Assembly: GCF_000428145.1 (NCBI RefSeq) | Contig: NZ_KE386632.1 | Span: 27,964-42,100, forward strand | Reading direction: 5' to 3' | DNA: 14,137 nt | Source: Chitinilyticum litopenaei DSM 21440 | Lineage (GTDB): Bacteria > Pseudomonadota > Gammaproteobacteria > Burkholderiales > Chitinibacteraceae | Part shown: positions 5,709-12,245 of the stretch, in pieces | Layout of the letters: each line of letters begins with the position of its first letter | Position numbering within the stretch: position 1 is the stretch's first letter | Made by a program: the position numbers and the translations under genes | Notes under the pieces: model-generated | Database searches by the model: none | What the model saw: the letters and a program-made list of their open reading frames with translations, nothing else | Told to the model about the DNA's origin: nothing

Positions 5709-7661
5709 TCAGATTTCCGCGCCGTCGTCGTCTGCGGGCAGGAAGTCGCCGCTAAACAGCGTGGGCAGCACGACATAAACCCGGATCAGCTTATGCCCCG
5801 GCATCCGTTTGTTACACGAATACTTGCCGCTTGCGTCAGTTTTAAGGATGCCAAGGGACGCCAGCAGCTTGTTTGCCCGGCGCGTATCGACCCCGGCCAG
5901 CACCTCTTTCGCCCACGCATCGGCCTGAACGTAATAGGTCGTTTCCGTATAGCTGCTGTCCTTGTCCTTCAGTCCTTCGGGGTTGACCGGGTTGACCTCA
6001 CGCCAGCCGCAGCGGCTCAGTGTGCGCGGCGCGTCTTTATCGACGGCGGACGGGTCTTCACCGATGCGGCTATAGCGTGCCTCACCATGAATAGTGAAGT
6101 GCAGCCGCACTTGCTCCAGTATCTGCCGGTCCTCTTCGCTACCCGCACCGCCGCGCCCGCGCACCCAGCCCCGGAACAACTCACCCGCTGCCCGTTGCGG
6201 ATCACCAGCCGGCCAGCCGGTCAGCCCCAGATGCGCTGCCAGATCGCCGGCAAACGCGGCCAGCGCGAAATAACCCGCCGCGTGCGTCACTTGGGCGCTT
6301 GCCCCTTCCGGTACGTACTGATGCGCAAAACGCTGCATGGCGGCCTTGATGCTTTCTTCCAGCTCATGCCGGGGGATCGATACCAGCCCCTGCAGCCATG
6401 CCACCCCCGCCGCGCCGTGCTGCGCTTTCGCGGTATCGCGCAGGTGTGTGCACAAGGGGTGATAGCTCGCAAAGCCGTGCAGCTCGGGCCATGTGCCGCG
6501 CCCTTGCCCGGTGTTCAGCTCGATAAAGCGCACCAACTGCCCGGCACTTACCTTGCCGCCGTTCTTCTCGATGTAGGCTTGGATGGATGGCTCGCCGGTA
6601 CTCAGCACAAAACACGACCAGCGCGCATGATCGCGCAGCGCGCCCACGTCGCTGGATCGCGTTTTGCCCTTGGACTGCGACAGGCTGTAGACCACCGCGC
6701 CTACGTCAATCTTTTTGCCGGCCTGCCCCAGTTCATCCAGCAGAAACGGCAAATCGTTGTACACCGTCGCTGCCGATTCCAACCCGTTCTCGGTGGCTGT
6801 CCAGCTCAGTTTGTAGTCTTCCGGGTTGCCCCAGAGGCTGGCCGCCATGTAACACACGGTACTCTTTCCGTCTTTTGAATCGCCAAAGATGTGGAATCCG
6901 CCCGTATCCATCCCGGCAAAGCGCAGCAAGGGGCCGGCAAAGCCGCTGCAGATCGACAGCATCAACAGCGGATTGCCGACGGCATACCGGGCGATGCCAT
7001 CGCGCCACGCTGCCACCGTTCCCGCGCTGGCAATCGGTGTTTTTGCCCGGCCTTGGTAAATCACCGGCTCCTCGCCAGCATCACCGATTACCTCGTCGGG
7101 CAAGACAAACCGCCCATCATGCCATCCGGTGGCCTTCACCAGCCGCAGCCGCTGCCCATCCACACCGCTGGCCAGATACTGCAGCAGCAGTTTTTTCGCA
7201 TCGTTGGCCGTGCTGATCCACAAGCCCAGTTCGGCCAGCTCTTCCAGCACGCGGGTAGAATCTTGCGATACCAGCTTGCCACGCGGGATCAGATGTTGTT
7301 TCTCGTTGCCGTCCAGATCGGCCAGCCGCACCACGACCGACCAGCCCAGCCCGGCAAAATCCCGCGCCAGCCCGATGATGAACAGCGGGCCGCACAGCTT
7401 GCGCCCGTCGCCCTCGTCATCCTCGCCGCTGCGGTAATACACCCCGTCAGCCTTGGCGCGGTACTGCCCAGCGCCAGCCTTTACCGTTTGCGCCTTGCGT
7501 TTTTCCGGCTTGCCGGTCGCCGTGGCCTCATTGGCGGGCTTTTTCTCGCTTGTGCTCTTTTGCGGGGCCGTGCCGCCGGGCTTGAAGGCCGGGACGGCCT
7601 CCGGGTTCAGCAGCGTTTGCAGGTCGTCCCTGCCGGGTTCTACGTTCACTTGAGCCGTCAT
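5709..7661 (-). CDS. DUF927-domain helicase-like ATPase
   Basis: A 650-aa protein with a low-complexity Ala/Lys/Pro-rich N-terminus (about 1-65). A DUF927 region follows, covering roughly 85-400 and containing P-loop GDSKDGKS (260-267), Walker B FLLDE (306-310) and a conserved KGKTRSSDVGALRD segment. DUF927 proteins are found in phages and integrative elements next to TOPRIM primases and are taken to be replicative helicases. The C-terminal 200 residues may hold a DNA-binding winged domain but show no motif I can name. The start ATG overlaps the primase stop in an ATGA, so the two are translationally coupled. Together they would equal the fused primase-helicase alpha of P4. ATPase/helicase activity is inferred from family and motifs. 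The iteron cluster lies just downstream. Confidence 0.85.
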   Translation of the reverse strand: MTAQVNVEPGRDDLQTLLNPEAVPAFKPGGTAPQKSTSEKKPANEATATGKPEKRKAQTVKAGAGQYRAKADGVYYRSGEDDEGDGRKLCGPLFIIGLARDFAGLGWSVVVRLADLDGNEKQHLIPRGKLVSQDSTRVLEELAELGLWISTANDAKKLLLQYLASGVDGQRLRLVKATGWHDGRFVLPDEVIGDAGEEPVIYQGRAKTPIASAGTVAAWRDGIARYAVGNPLLMLSICSGFAGPLLRFAGMDTGGFHIFGDSKDGKSTVCYMAASLWGNPEDYKLSWTATENGLESAATVYNDLPFLLDELGQAGKKIDVGAVVYSLSQSKGKTRSSDVGALRDHARWSCFVLSTGEPSIQAYIEKNGGKVSAGQLVRFIELNTGQGRGTWPELHGFASYHPLCTHLRDTAKAQHGAAGVAWLQGLVSIPRHELEESIKAAMQRFAHQYVPEGASAQVTHAAGYFALAAFAGDLAAHLGLTGWPAGDPQRAAGELFRGWVRGRGGAGSEEDRQILEQVRLHFTIHGEARYSRIGEDPSAVDKDAPRTLSRCGWREVNPVNPEGLKDKDSSYTETTYYVQADAWAKEVLAGVDTRRANKLLASLGILKTDASGKYSCNKRMPGHKLIRVYVVLPTLFSGDFLPADDDGAEI

Positions 7662-8710
7662 TGCGGTTTACTCCAATCATCATGTTTCACGGTCAGCACA
7701 TCCAGCCAGTCCAGCCCCGGCAGGCTCGGCAGCACAATTCGCACTGTGCGGCCTTGCGCGTGCATGCGTTCGGCCAGTTGTCGCGCTGCCCGCTGGCCCG
7801 CACCACTAGCGTCCAAATCCCCGAACACGAATACCTCGCTCACGCTGTCAGGCAGCCAGGCATGCGCCAAGCCAAAGGCCGACACGCCCGCCCAGCAGGG
7901 CAGATTGTTGGCCGCCGTCACGGCAAGGGCCGTTTCGATGCCCTCGGCAATCGCTAGTTGATGCGTAGGCGCATGCAGGCGGATCGCCGCGCCTTCCAGC
8001 CGGCCAGAGGCGCGGGTCATTTTCTTGACCTCGGCAACGGCAGCCTTGCGGCCATCAGGCGTCAAATGCGTCTTGTGCAGCGCCAGCGCCCGGCCATCGG
8101 GGGCGAGTACCGGTGCCACCATTGCCGGGAATTCGCCCAGCTTCACCAGCTCGCCGGCCTCGTTGCGTTCCCAATAGGGCAAGGCCGGGTGAAACCGCAG
8201 TGTGCGCGGATACTCGCCCAACTCAAGCCCGCGCTGGGCCAGATACAGGCCGGCAGGGCAAGCCGCCGTGATGGGCTGGCATTGCTGCCAGATCGCGCGG
8301 TTTTGCGCCGCCACCTTGGCCCAGTCGCGGGCCTGCTGTTCGGCTTCCCGGCGCTGGCGCTGCTCGATTTCCGCCGCGCTCAGGCCAGCGCCAGCCACTA
8401 CGCCAGCACCACCCAGAAAGCGGGACACATAGCGGCAGGCCTCGATGAAATCGACGCGCAGCCAGCCCCGCAGCAGCGCGAAACCGTCGCCACCATCGGG
8501 GCAGCACTGATTGCAGATGTACGTCCCGCGCCCTTCCCGGTCGGAGAAGCGGAAACGGTCCTTGCCCGTGCCGCACAGCGGGCAGGGGCCGTGCTTGCGG
8601 TTCAGGTTCCGGTCACTCAGCCCAGCCGCCAGCAAAATATCGCGCCAGCGGCCCCGTGCAGCCTCTTTCAGGGCCGGAATATCGATGCGCTCGCTCTTCT
8701 GCTCAGTCAT
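7658..8710 (-). CDS. Zinc-ribbon / TOPRIM primase (P4 alpha N-terminal type)
   Basis: A 350-aa DNA primase. The N-terminal Prim-Zn-ribbon has C43-P-L-C46 and C66-N-Q-C69 around DRFRFSD, the pattern of phage T7/P4-type primases. A helical linker (about 110-160) leads to a TOPRIM fold with the catalytic glutamate in IAEGIET (E256) and the acidic pair in FGDLDASG (D298, D300). It would make RNA primers for replication of the element. The start is placed at the ATG at 8710, which has a GGGGG tract five bases upstream and gives an MTEQ start; an ATG at 8722 adds four residues but has no ribosome site. It overlaps the upstream gene by 8 nt and the DUF927 gene by 4 nt. Confidence 0.88.
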   Translation of the reverse strand: MTEQKSERIDIPALKEAARGRWRDILLAAGLSDRNLNRKHGPCPLCGTGKDRFRFSDREGRGTYICNQCCPDGGDGFALLRGWLRVDFIEACRYVSRFLGGAGVVAGAGLSAAEIEQRQRREAEQQARDWAKVAAQNRAIWQQCQPITAACPAGLYLAQRGLELGEYPRTLRFHPALPYWERNEAGELVKLGEFPAMVAPVLAPDGRALALHKTHLTPDGRKAAVAEVKKMTRASGRLEGAAIRLHAPTHQLAIAEGIETALAVTAANNLPCWAGVSAFGLAHAWLPDSVSEVFVFGDLDASGAGQRAARQLAERMHAQGRTVRIVLPSLPGLDWLDVLTVKHDDWSKPQ

Positions 8711-9059
8711 CGCGGCCCCCATCCAGCAAGGCCAGCGCCGCCCGGCAATCAGCCAGCAAACGCGGTGGCAGATAGGAATCGGTACTGAAGGGCTTGCCCG
8801 GCCCCTCGCACTCGTTCACTACTGCCGCCAGCGCCGCACGGATCGCCGCCCCGCCGCGCTCGTAGCGGGGCAGGCCCAGTGCCTGTTGCCATTTCATCGC
8901 CTGCAGCGTGCGCCGCGCGACGGCCTTGTTAACGCCAGCCGGTGCCCAGCCGTCACACTCGACATTCAGCAGGAAGCATTGCAGCAGCCATGCCTGAAAG
9001 CCCAACCCGGCCGGATCGGCCAGCAGCCCGCCGGGGACCGGAGAATCGCGCTCAGTCAT
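8703..9059 (-). CDS. Hypothetical protein of the replication operon (118 aa)
   Basis: I do not recognise a family. The product (MTERDSPVPGGLLADPAGLG...) is mostly helical by composition and contains two Cys (LLQCFLLNVECDGW) and a final LLADCRAALALLDGGRDD. A longer open frame to 9173 exists, but the ATG at 9059 fits the operon: it overlaps the preceding stop by 8 nt in an ATGACTGA junction, the same arrangement as at its own 3' end with the primase gene. Its position directly before the primase suggests a replication accessory role; this is inference from context only. Confidence 0.65.
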   Translation of the reverse strand: MTERDSPVPGGLLADPAGLGFQAWLLQCFLLNVECDGWAPAGVNKAVARRTLQAMKWQQALGLPRYERGGAAIRAALAAVVNECEGPGKPFSTDSYLPPRLLADCRAALALLDGGRDD

Positions 9060-9387
9060 CGCCGCCGCCCTCATCATCCGGGTGTTGCTCGATAGCCCAC
9101 TGCAACAGGGCGAGCTTTGCCTCTGCAGATTCAATTTCTGCCTTGTCACGCGCCAATTTAAGCCGCGTCCCAAGCGTCACAAGCGCACCAGCAACAGCCG
9201 GATTAGCATTAGCCTGATCGGCTAGCGCCACCGCCACGACTTCCAGCGCTTCCATTGCTTCGCTGCACGCTGCCAGCGTCTTTAATGCATCACCATCCGC
9301 AGCCAGTAGCGCCGTTTCCTGCTCATCCGGCGTGGTTTCAGCTTGAGCGACTCCGCCGCCCACCGTGTTGGTGTTCGTTTTGTTCAT
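9052..9387 (-). CDS. Hypothetical small acidic protein (111 aa)
   Basis: No family recognised. The protein is rich in Ala, Glu and Asp. It is probably all helical from about 30 to 100, with heptad-like spacing (LKTLAACSEAMEALEVVAVALADQ, then LKLARDKAEIESAEAKLALLQWAIEQH), and ends in an acidic DDEGGGDD. A coiled-coil oligomer is likely. The ATG at 9387 has GAGGAC five bases upstream, a good ribosome site. It is followed by an 8-nt overlap with the next gene. Confidence 0.65.
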   Translation of the reverse strand: MNKTNTNTVGGGVAQAETTPDEQETALLAADGDALKTLAACSEAMEALEVVAVALADQANANPAVAGALVTLGTRLKLARDKAEIESAEAKLALLQWAIEQHPDDEGGGDD

Positions 9388-9400
9388 GGTTTGTCCTCGT

Positions 9401-9556
9401 TCAGTAGCGGGTTTTGGCTAGCACGAAATGCAGGCGCATTTGCGCCGGTTTGGCGCGTTCGGTCTTGGGTGTGAGGGTTTGCCGCTGCAGGGGGGCGATA
9501 ACGCGGCCACGGGCCGCAGAATCGGCGGCAGGGTTGAAGCGTGAGGGTTTACGCAT
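9401..9556 (-). CDS. Hypothetical small basic protein (51 aa)
   Basis: A short, strongly basic protein (MRKPSRFNPAADSAARGRVI...) without a recognised domain. The ATG at 9556 begins two bases after the TAA of the preceding gene, with a GGGGAT ribosome-site candidate inside that gene. The open frame continues upstream to 9622, but that part overlaps the neighbouring gene. The operon position and spacing favour a real gene. The high Arg/Lys content would fit a nucleic-acid-binding peptide, which is speculation. Confidence 0.45.
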   Translation of the reverse strand: MRKPSRFNPAADSAARGRVIAPLQRQTLTPKTERAKPAQMRLHFVLAKTRY

Positions 9557-9558
9557 GC

Positions 9559-9807
9559 TTATATCCCCAGCAGCCGGCATTGCCGCACGGCGACGCCAAG
9601 CCGGGCCGCTATCGCCGCACATTCTGCGGCGCTATACGGCAGATCGCGGTACGGAGAGACGGGCAGCCGCACGGAATGGCCGCCAACCGTCTGACAGGCT
9701 TCCAGATAAAACAGCGTGTCGGCGGGATAATGGCGAATGGCCGCATGGGTTGATTCATCGCCACGCGCGTGCACGGACTGGCGGGAATACTGCAGAGAAT
9801 TACACAT
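9559..9807 (-). CDS. Hypothetical protein (82 aa)
   Basis: No family recognised. The C-terminal part (YSAAECAAIAARLGVAVRQCRLLG) looks like two short helices and could be a small helix-turn-helix-like fold. The ATG at 9807 has GGGAGG eight bases upstream, a strong ribosome site, and overlaps the preceding membrane-protein gene by 8 nt. Tight packing with genes on both sides in the same direction supports it. Confidence 0.55.
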   Translation of the reverse strand: MCNSLQYSRQSVHARGDESTHAAIRHYPADTLFYLEACQTVGGHSVRLPVSPYRDLPYSAAECAAIAARLGVAVRQCRLLGI

Positions 9808-10018
9808 GGCCGCGCCCTCCCATCACATGCGCCAGCACCACGCCGGCCAGCGCCAGCAGCGGCACAATCAACGATGTATCACGTTCAAACGCAAGAACGG
9901 CAATGGCTGCAAAGGCATACCCAAGGGCATGGCGCAGTAGGGCGGAAAAACGAGGGGTAGAAACAGAGGGGGAACGGACGGACGCGGGCGAGCCGGTCCT
10001 TGCGACTTCGATAGCCAT
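9800..10018 (-). CDS. Small membrane protein with two predicted helices (72 aa)
   Basis: A gene hidden inside a longer open frame. The ATG at 10018 has AAGGAGG eight bases upstream, the best ribosome site of the operon. The product has a polar N-terminus (MAIEVARTGSPASVRS), then two hydrophobic segments (about 32-44, ALGYAFAAIAVLA, and 49-65, SLIVPLLALAGVVLAHV) split by a charged ERDT turn, and a short HVMGGRGHV tail. The in-frame sequence upstream to an ATG at 10150 (MVGRGGEASA... ASGGCSHPTKEAST) resembles, from memory, the leader-encoded N-termini of P4 Ash-like proteins; it lacks a ribosome site. A 116-aa Ash-type product is thus an alternative. It is first gene of the replication operon, right after the immunity-like leader. 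Confidence 0.6.
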   Translation of the reverse strand: MAIEVARTGSPASVRSPSVSTPRFSALLRHALGYAFAAIAVLAFERDTSLIVPLLALAGVVLAHVMGGRGHV

Positions 10019-10037
10019 GGTGCTGGCCTCCTTGGTT

Positions 10038-10104
10038 GGGTGTGAACACCCGCCGCTCGCTGCTAAACGAGGGTGGCAGGCGCGTAGCAGGGTTAGCAGA
10101 CCGG
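10038..10104 (-). promoter_or_regulatory. Structured leader with antisense target for the upstream small RNA
   Basis: On the minus strand the leader first carries a 16-nt segment (10104 to 10089, containing CTGCTAA). It can pair with the hairpin of the small RNA at 10249-10264 by 13 Watson-Crick pairs, one G-U pair and two mismatches. Next comes CTCG-TTTAGCAG-CGAG (10071 to 10056), whose loop is identical to the small RNA's loop and can pair with CTGCTAA in cis. Finally GGGTGT-TC-ACACCC (10051 to 10038) sits just before the AAGGAGG ribosome site. This is a layout for an RNA switch. Confidence 0.55.
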
Positions 10105-10203
10105 AACCAAGGGACCGGCAGGCCGAAGCCTCCCCACCACGGCCCACCATTGAAGGCGCAACTATGGCGTATGCAGACGCGCCCGGCGCGTAAACGCCGA
10201 ACG

Positions 10204-10230
10204 AAAAAAAGCTGCGCAAAATGGGCAGCT
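10204..10230 (-). terminator. Intrinsic terminator in the leader of the replication operon
   Basis: On the minus strand AGCTGC (10230-10225) and GCAGCT (10215-10210) form a stem around a 9-nt loop, followed by a T7 run (10210-10204). It lies about 80 nt after the predicted start of the minus-strand transcript and about 190 nt before the first gene. It would either end a short RNA or act as an attenuator. Confidence 0.8.
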
Positions 10231-10286
10231 CGTCTGCCTTGGTTTTTTCCGGGCTGCTAAACCCGGTCGTGCTATTGAACACGACC
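10204..10286 (-). ncRNA. Candidate immunity-type small RNA (P4 CI-RNA-like)
   Basis: A self-contained unit: a promoter (10292-10321), a predicted start at about 10286, two hairpins and an intrinsic terminator, giving an RNA of about 83 nt. Hairpin A is GGTCGTG-N8-CACGACC read on the plus strand (10265-10286). Hairpin B is CCGGG-TTTAGCAG-CCCGG on the minus strand (10266-10249); the two share two bases. The loop of hairpin B and its stem are complementary to the leader segment 10089-10104. In phage P4, the CI RNA made from the leader of the replication operon pairs with leader sequences to cause early termination. The same layout here supports an equivalent, but the sequence itself is not P4's. 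Confidence 0.55.
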
Positions 10287-10291
10287 CCGGA

Positions 10292-10321
10292 ACGATAGTC
10301 CGCGCTGGCGCTGTCCGTCAA
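10292..10321 (-). promoter_or_regulatory. Sigma-70 promoter of the small RNA / replication operon
   Basis: The minus strand has -35 TTGACG (10321-10316, 5 of 6) and -10 TATCGT (10297-10292, 4 of 6) with 18-nt spacing. It predicts a start near 10286, exactly at the first base of the RNA hairpin. The higB promoter starts 16 nt away on the other strand, so the two are divergent and may share control. Confidence 0.65.
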
Positions 10322-10336
10322 GCCCTTGCGCAGCAG

Positions 10337-10366
10337 TTGGCTTTTCGTAACCTTTCGGGTTACACT
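10337..10366 (+). promoter_or_regulatory. higBA promoter with palindromic operator
   Basis: The -35 is TTGGCT (10337-10342) and the -10 is TACACT (10361-10366), 18 nt apart. The palindrome GTAACC-TTTCG-GGTTAC (10347-10363) covers the spacer and enters the -10, as expected for an operator bound by HigA. The predicted start, about 7 nt after the -10, falls on the A of the higB ATG (10373). Confidence 0.6.
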
Positions 10367-10372
10367 TGCTGC

Positions 10373-10651
10373 ATGATTGCATCTTTCACCCACAAAGGGC
10401 TTGAGCGCTTCCACCGCACGGGCAGCATGGCCGGCATCCAGCCCATGCACGCCAAACGCTTGCGGCACATCTTGCTGTTGCTCGACACTGCAGGCAGCGC
10501 CGCAGACGTTGACGCCCCCGGCTTGCGCCTGCACCCGTTGAGCGGCCAGCAGCAGGGTTTTTGGTCGGTGACGGTGCAAGCAAACTGGCGCGTCATCTTT
10601 CGCTTTGAAGGCCATGATGTGCACCTTGTTGATTATCTCGACTACCACTGA
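10373..10651 (+). CDS. higB: HigB toxin, RelE/ParE-superfamily mRNA interferase
   Basis: A 92-aa HigB-type toxin, the normal length. Family signatures include the N-terminal FTHKGLERF, the central HAKRLRHILLLLDTA helix, the LHPLSG block (positions 54-59) and the C-terminal GFWSVTVQANWRVIFRF with DVHLVDYLDYH. Such toxins cut mRNA at the ribosome. Toxin before antitoxin is the usual higBA order. The ATG at 10373 is chosen over an upstream in-frame start at 10337, because the promoter lies between them and the family N-terminus begins MI-SF. No ribosome site is present; the predicted transcript starts at the ATG and may be leaderless. It is on the opposite strand to the rest of the element. Confidence 0.93.
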   Translation: MIASFTHKGLERFHRTGSMAGIQPMHAKRLRHILLLLDTAGSAADVDAPGLRLHPLSGQQQGFWSVTVQANWRVIFRFEGHDVHLVDYLDYH

Positions 10652-10663
10652 CGGAGCGCCACC

Positions 10664-10951
10664 ATGACAACAATGCACAAACCGCCGCACCCCGGCGAAA
10701 TACTGCGGGACTTGTGGCTTGAGCCGCTGGGCTTGTCGATCACCCGCGCCGCCGAAAAGCTGCAGGTATCGCGCAAAACGCTGTCCGAGATTGTGAATGG
10801 TCGTGCGGGCATCAGCGCGGAAATGGCATTCAGGCTGGAACTGGCGTTCGGCAAACGCGCAGAATCGTGGCTGGCGATGCAAGCGGCCTTTGACCTTTGG
10901 CAATTGCAAAGCCAGCGTGAACGCTTTGCGATTGAACGCATTGCAGCGTGA
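10664..10951 (+). CDS. higA: HigA antitoxin, XRE-family HTH protein
   Basis: A 95-aa antitoxin of the HigA type. The N-terminal PPHPGEILRDLWLEPLGLSITRAAEKL signature is followed by the XRE helix-turn-helix (about 26-47, SRKTLSEIVNGRAGIS) and the usual MAFRLELAFG and WLAMQAAFDLWQ segments. It neutralises HigB and very likely represses the operon through the palindrome at 10347-10363. The ATG at 10664 has GGAG eight bases upstream and lies 12 nt after the higB stop. Confidence 0.94.
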   Translation: MTTMHKPPHPGEILRDLWLEPLGLSITRAAEKLQVSRKTLSEIVNGRAGISAEMAFRLELAFGKRAESWLAMQAAFDLWQLQSQRERFAIERIAA

Positions 10952-10969
10952 GCCACCGCGCAGAATAAA

Positions 10970-10993
10970 CCCGCCCTTCTCGTTCTGGGCGGG
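10970..10993. terminator. GC-rich hairpin after higA
   Basis: CCCGCCC (10970-10976) and GGGCGGG (10987-10993) make a 7-bp stem with a 10-nt loop, 18 nt after the higA stop. There is no T-run on either side, so it is a weak or Rho-assisted terminator candidate. It lies between convergent genes. Confidence 0.4.
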
Positions 10994-11018
10994 CATGACA
11001 CGGCACAGCAGCGGCCAA

Positions 11019-11040
11019 ATGCCGGAAAATTTTCCGGCAT
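11019..11040. other. Perfect 22-bp palindrome between convergent genes
   Basis: The arm ATGCCGGAAAA (11019-11029) is followed directly by its exact reverse complement (11030-11040). It lies between the ends of higA (plus) and the 292-aa gene (minus). It could serve as a shared transcription stop, since one half of the hairpin is A/T-rich, or as a dimeric protein site. Confidence 0.6.
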
Positions 11041-11085
11041 TAGCCGCCTTCCTGCCGACAGCCACAGACATGCAGGCGACCATGC

Positions 11086-11964
11086 TTAGCCCTCCGCGCC
11101 GCAGCGGATCACGGCGCGGGCATCGTTCGCCGGATCATCATCCTCATAGAGCGGGCGCACCAGCCCGGCCTTCACGCCGTTCTGATAGGCTTTCATGCTT
11201 TCGATGGTGACTTCCACACCAACCAGTAGGCTGATCAGGCTGCCCACCATATCCAGCAAGGTGGCCACCTCGACACGCAACGCCTCGATGCCTTCCAGCC
11301 CGTGCTCGATAGTGCCAAACGTCGCAGCGCTGGCCTGTTCGTTGCGTGCATCGGCCCATGCCTCGCGCGTTTCAAAGTGGGCCGCGCCCACCGCCGCAGC
11401 CCATGCGCTGAACGTCGCGGATTCCGTCAGCAGCAGGCCGAATACGTCCTGATCGTAAACGCCGAAATCCGGGCTGATGGCTTCCAGCGCCCGCAGATTC
11501 AGCATGGCGAGCGCATGCCCGCTATCCTTGCCCGTCAGGTCGGCCAGCGGCTGGAAATCGCACCAACCCAGATCAGCCAGCGCGCGGGCCGTCTGGATCG
11601 GCATCACCATGGCATCGGCCCCGTTTTGCAACAGGTTTTTCAGGTAGTGCGCTTCCACCGATGCAGCAGGCGGCAGCAGCAGGCCGTCGTCCTCTTCGCC
11701 GGCCACTACCGGCAGCAGCGCGAACACATCCGGCGCGGCCTCGGGGTTGTCGGAAAAGCCGGCATCCATCGCGTCCTCGGACGGCACGCCGATCAGCTCG
11801 AAATCGCCAGCGCCCGGCGCGGTGCTGGCCGCCGCCTCGTGGCTGGCGTCATTGGCGGCCTTGCTGGTGTGCTGGCTGGCTTGCTGCGCGATGGCTTCGA
11901 CCATCTCACCGATGGCGCGAACAACGGCTTTCAGGTCAAACGGGGTTTGTTTGGATTGGGTCAT
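11086..11964 (-). CDS. Hypothetical protein, last gene of the alpA operon (292 aa)
   Basis: I do not recognise a family. The N-terminal half is acidic and Ala-rich (about 10-110) and probably partly disordered. The C-terminal half has a long amphipathic to hydrophobic stretch (about 228-268, including LLDMVGSLISLLVGVEVTIESM) ahead of an acidic DDDPAND tail. No catalytic motif is visible. The ATG at 11964 (MTQSKQTPFD) is chosen, with an AAGG ribosome-site candidate about 11 nt upstream; an in-frame TTG at 11997 would add 11 residues (MIDFLIEGKQT) but overlaps nothing useful. It is preceded by an AT-rich leader and by the 82-aa gene. Confidence 0.7.
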   Translation of the reverse strand: MTQSKQTPFDLKAVVRAIGEMVEAIAQQASQHTSKAANDASHEAAASTAPGAGDFELIGVPSEDAMDAGFSDNPEAAPDVFALLPVVAGEEDDGLLLPPAASVEAHYLKNLLQNGADAMVMPIQTARALADLGWCDFQPLADLTGKDSGHALAMLNLRALEAISPDFGVYDQDVFGLLLTESATFSAWAAAVGAAHFETREAWADARNEQASAATFGTIEHGLEGIEALRVEVATLLDMVGSLISLLVGVEVTIESMKAYQNGVKAGLVRPLYEDDDPANDARAVIRCGAEG

Positions 11965-11993
11965 GGTTTGCTTTCCTTCAATTAAAAAATCAA

Positions 11994-12242
11994 TCAAAAA
12001 TCAGATTTGGGGTACTGCAGTTCCGTACGATGAATCAGGGTTTTTTTCTTGCGGGTGGCGCTCCTTTGGGTCAGCAGCAGCGACGCGGCCAGTAATGCAA
12101 TGCCATCGGGCGTCATTGCCAGCGTGCGGGCGGTTTCCAGCGCCTTGCGTGCGGCTTTGATGCTGGCCTTGGCGCCAGCGGGAAAGCGCGCTTGCAGGGC
12201 CGGGAATCGCTGCAACAATGTTTCGGGTGTCGGGTTGCGCAT
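11994..12242 (-). CDS. Hypothetical small protein (82 aa)
   Basis: No family recognised. The protein has a basic helical N-terminal half (LLQRFPALQARFPAGAKASIKAARKALETAR), a hydrophobic stretch at about 47-58 (GIALLAASLLLT) and a basic tail (RSATRKKK). The ATG at 12242 lies three bases after the stop of the alpA-like gene, so the two are likely coupled. It precedes the 292-aa gene. A membrane or nucleic-acid association is possible but unsupported. Confidence 0.6.
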   Translation of the reverse strand: MRNPTPETLLQRFPALQARFPAGAKASIKAARKALETARTLAMTPDGIALLAASLLLTQRSATRKKKTLIHRTELQYPKSDF

Positions 12243-12245
12243 GGG

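Noticed and set aside
5815..5822. GTTACACG as a further iteron
   Set aside because: It has one mismatch and lies inside the DUF927 coding sequence; a single near-match is not informative.
9800..11083. A 427-aa open frame on the minus strand through higBA
   Set aside because: Its upstream two thirds are antisense to higB and higA and cross a terminator and a promoter. Only the last 72 codons (start 10018), or at most 116 (start 10150), are supported.
11964..11997. TTG start at 11997 for the 292-aa protein
   Set aside because: The ATG at 11964 is a better start codon with an AAGG-containing sequence upstream; the extra 11 residues come from an AT-rich leader.
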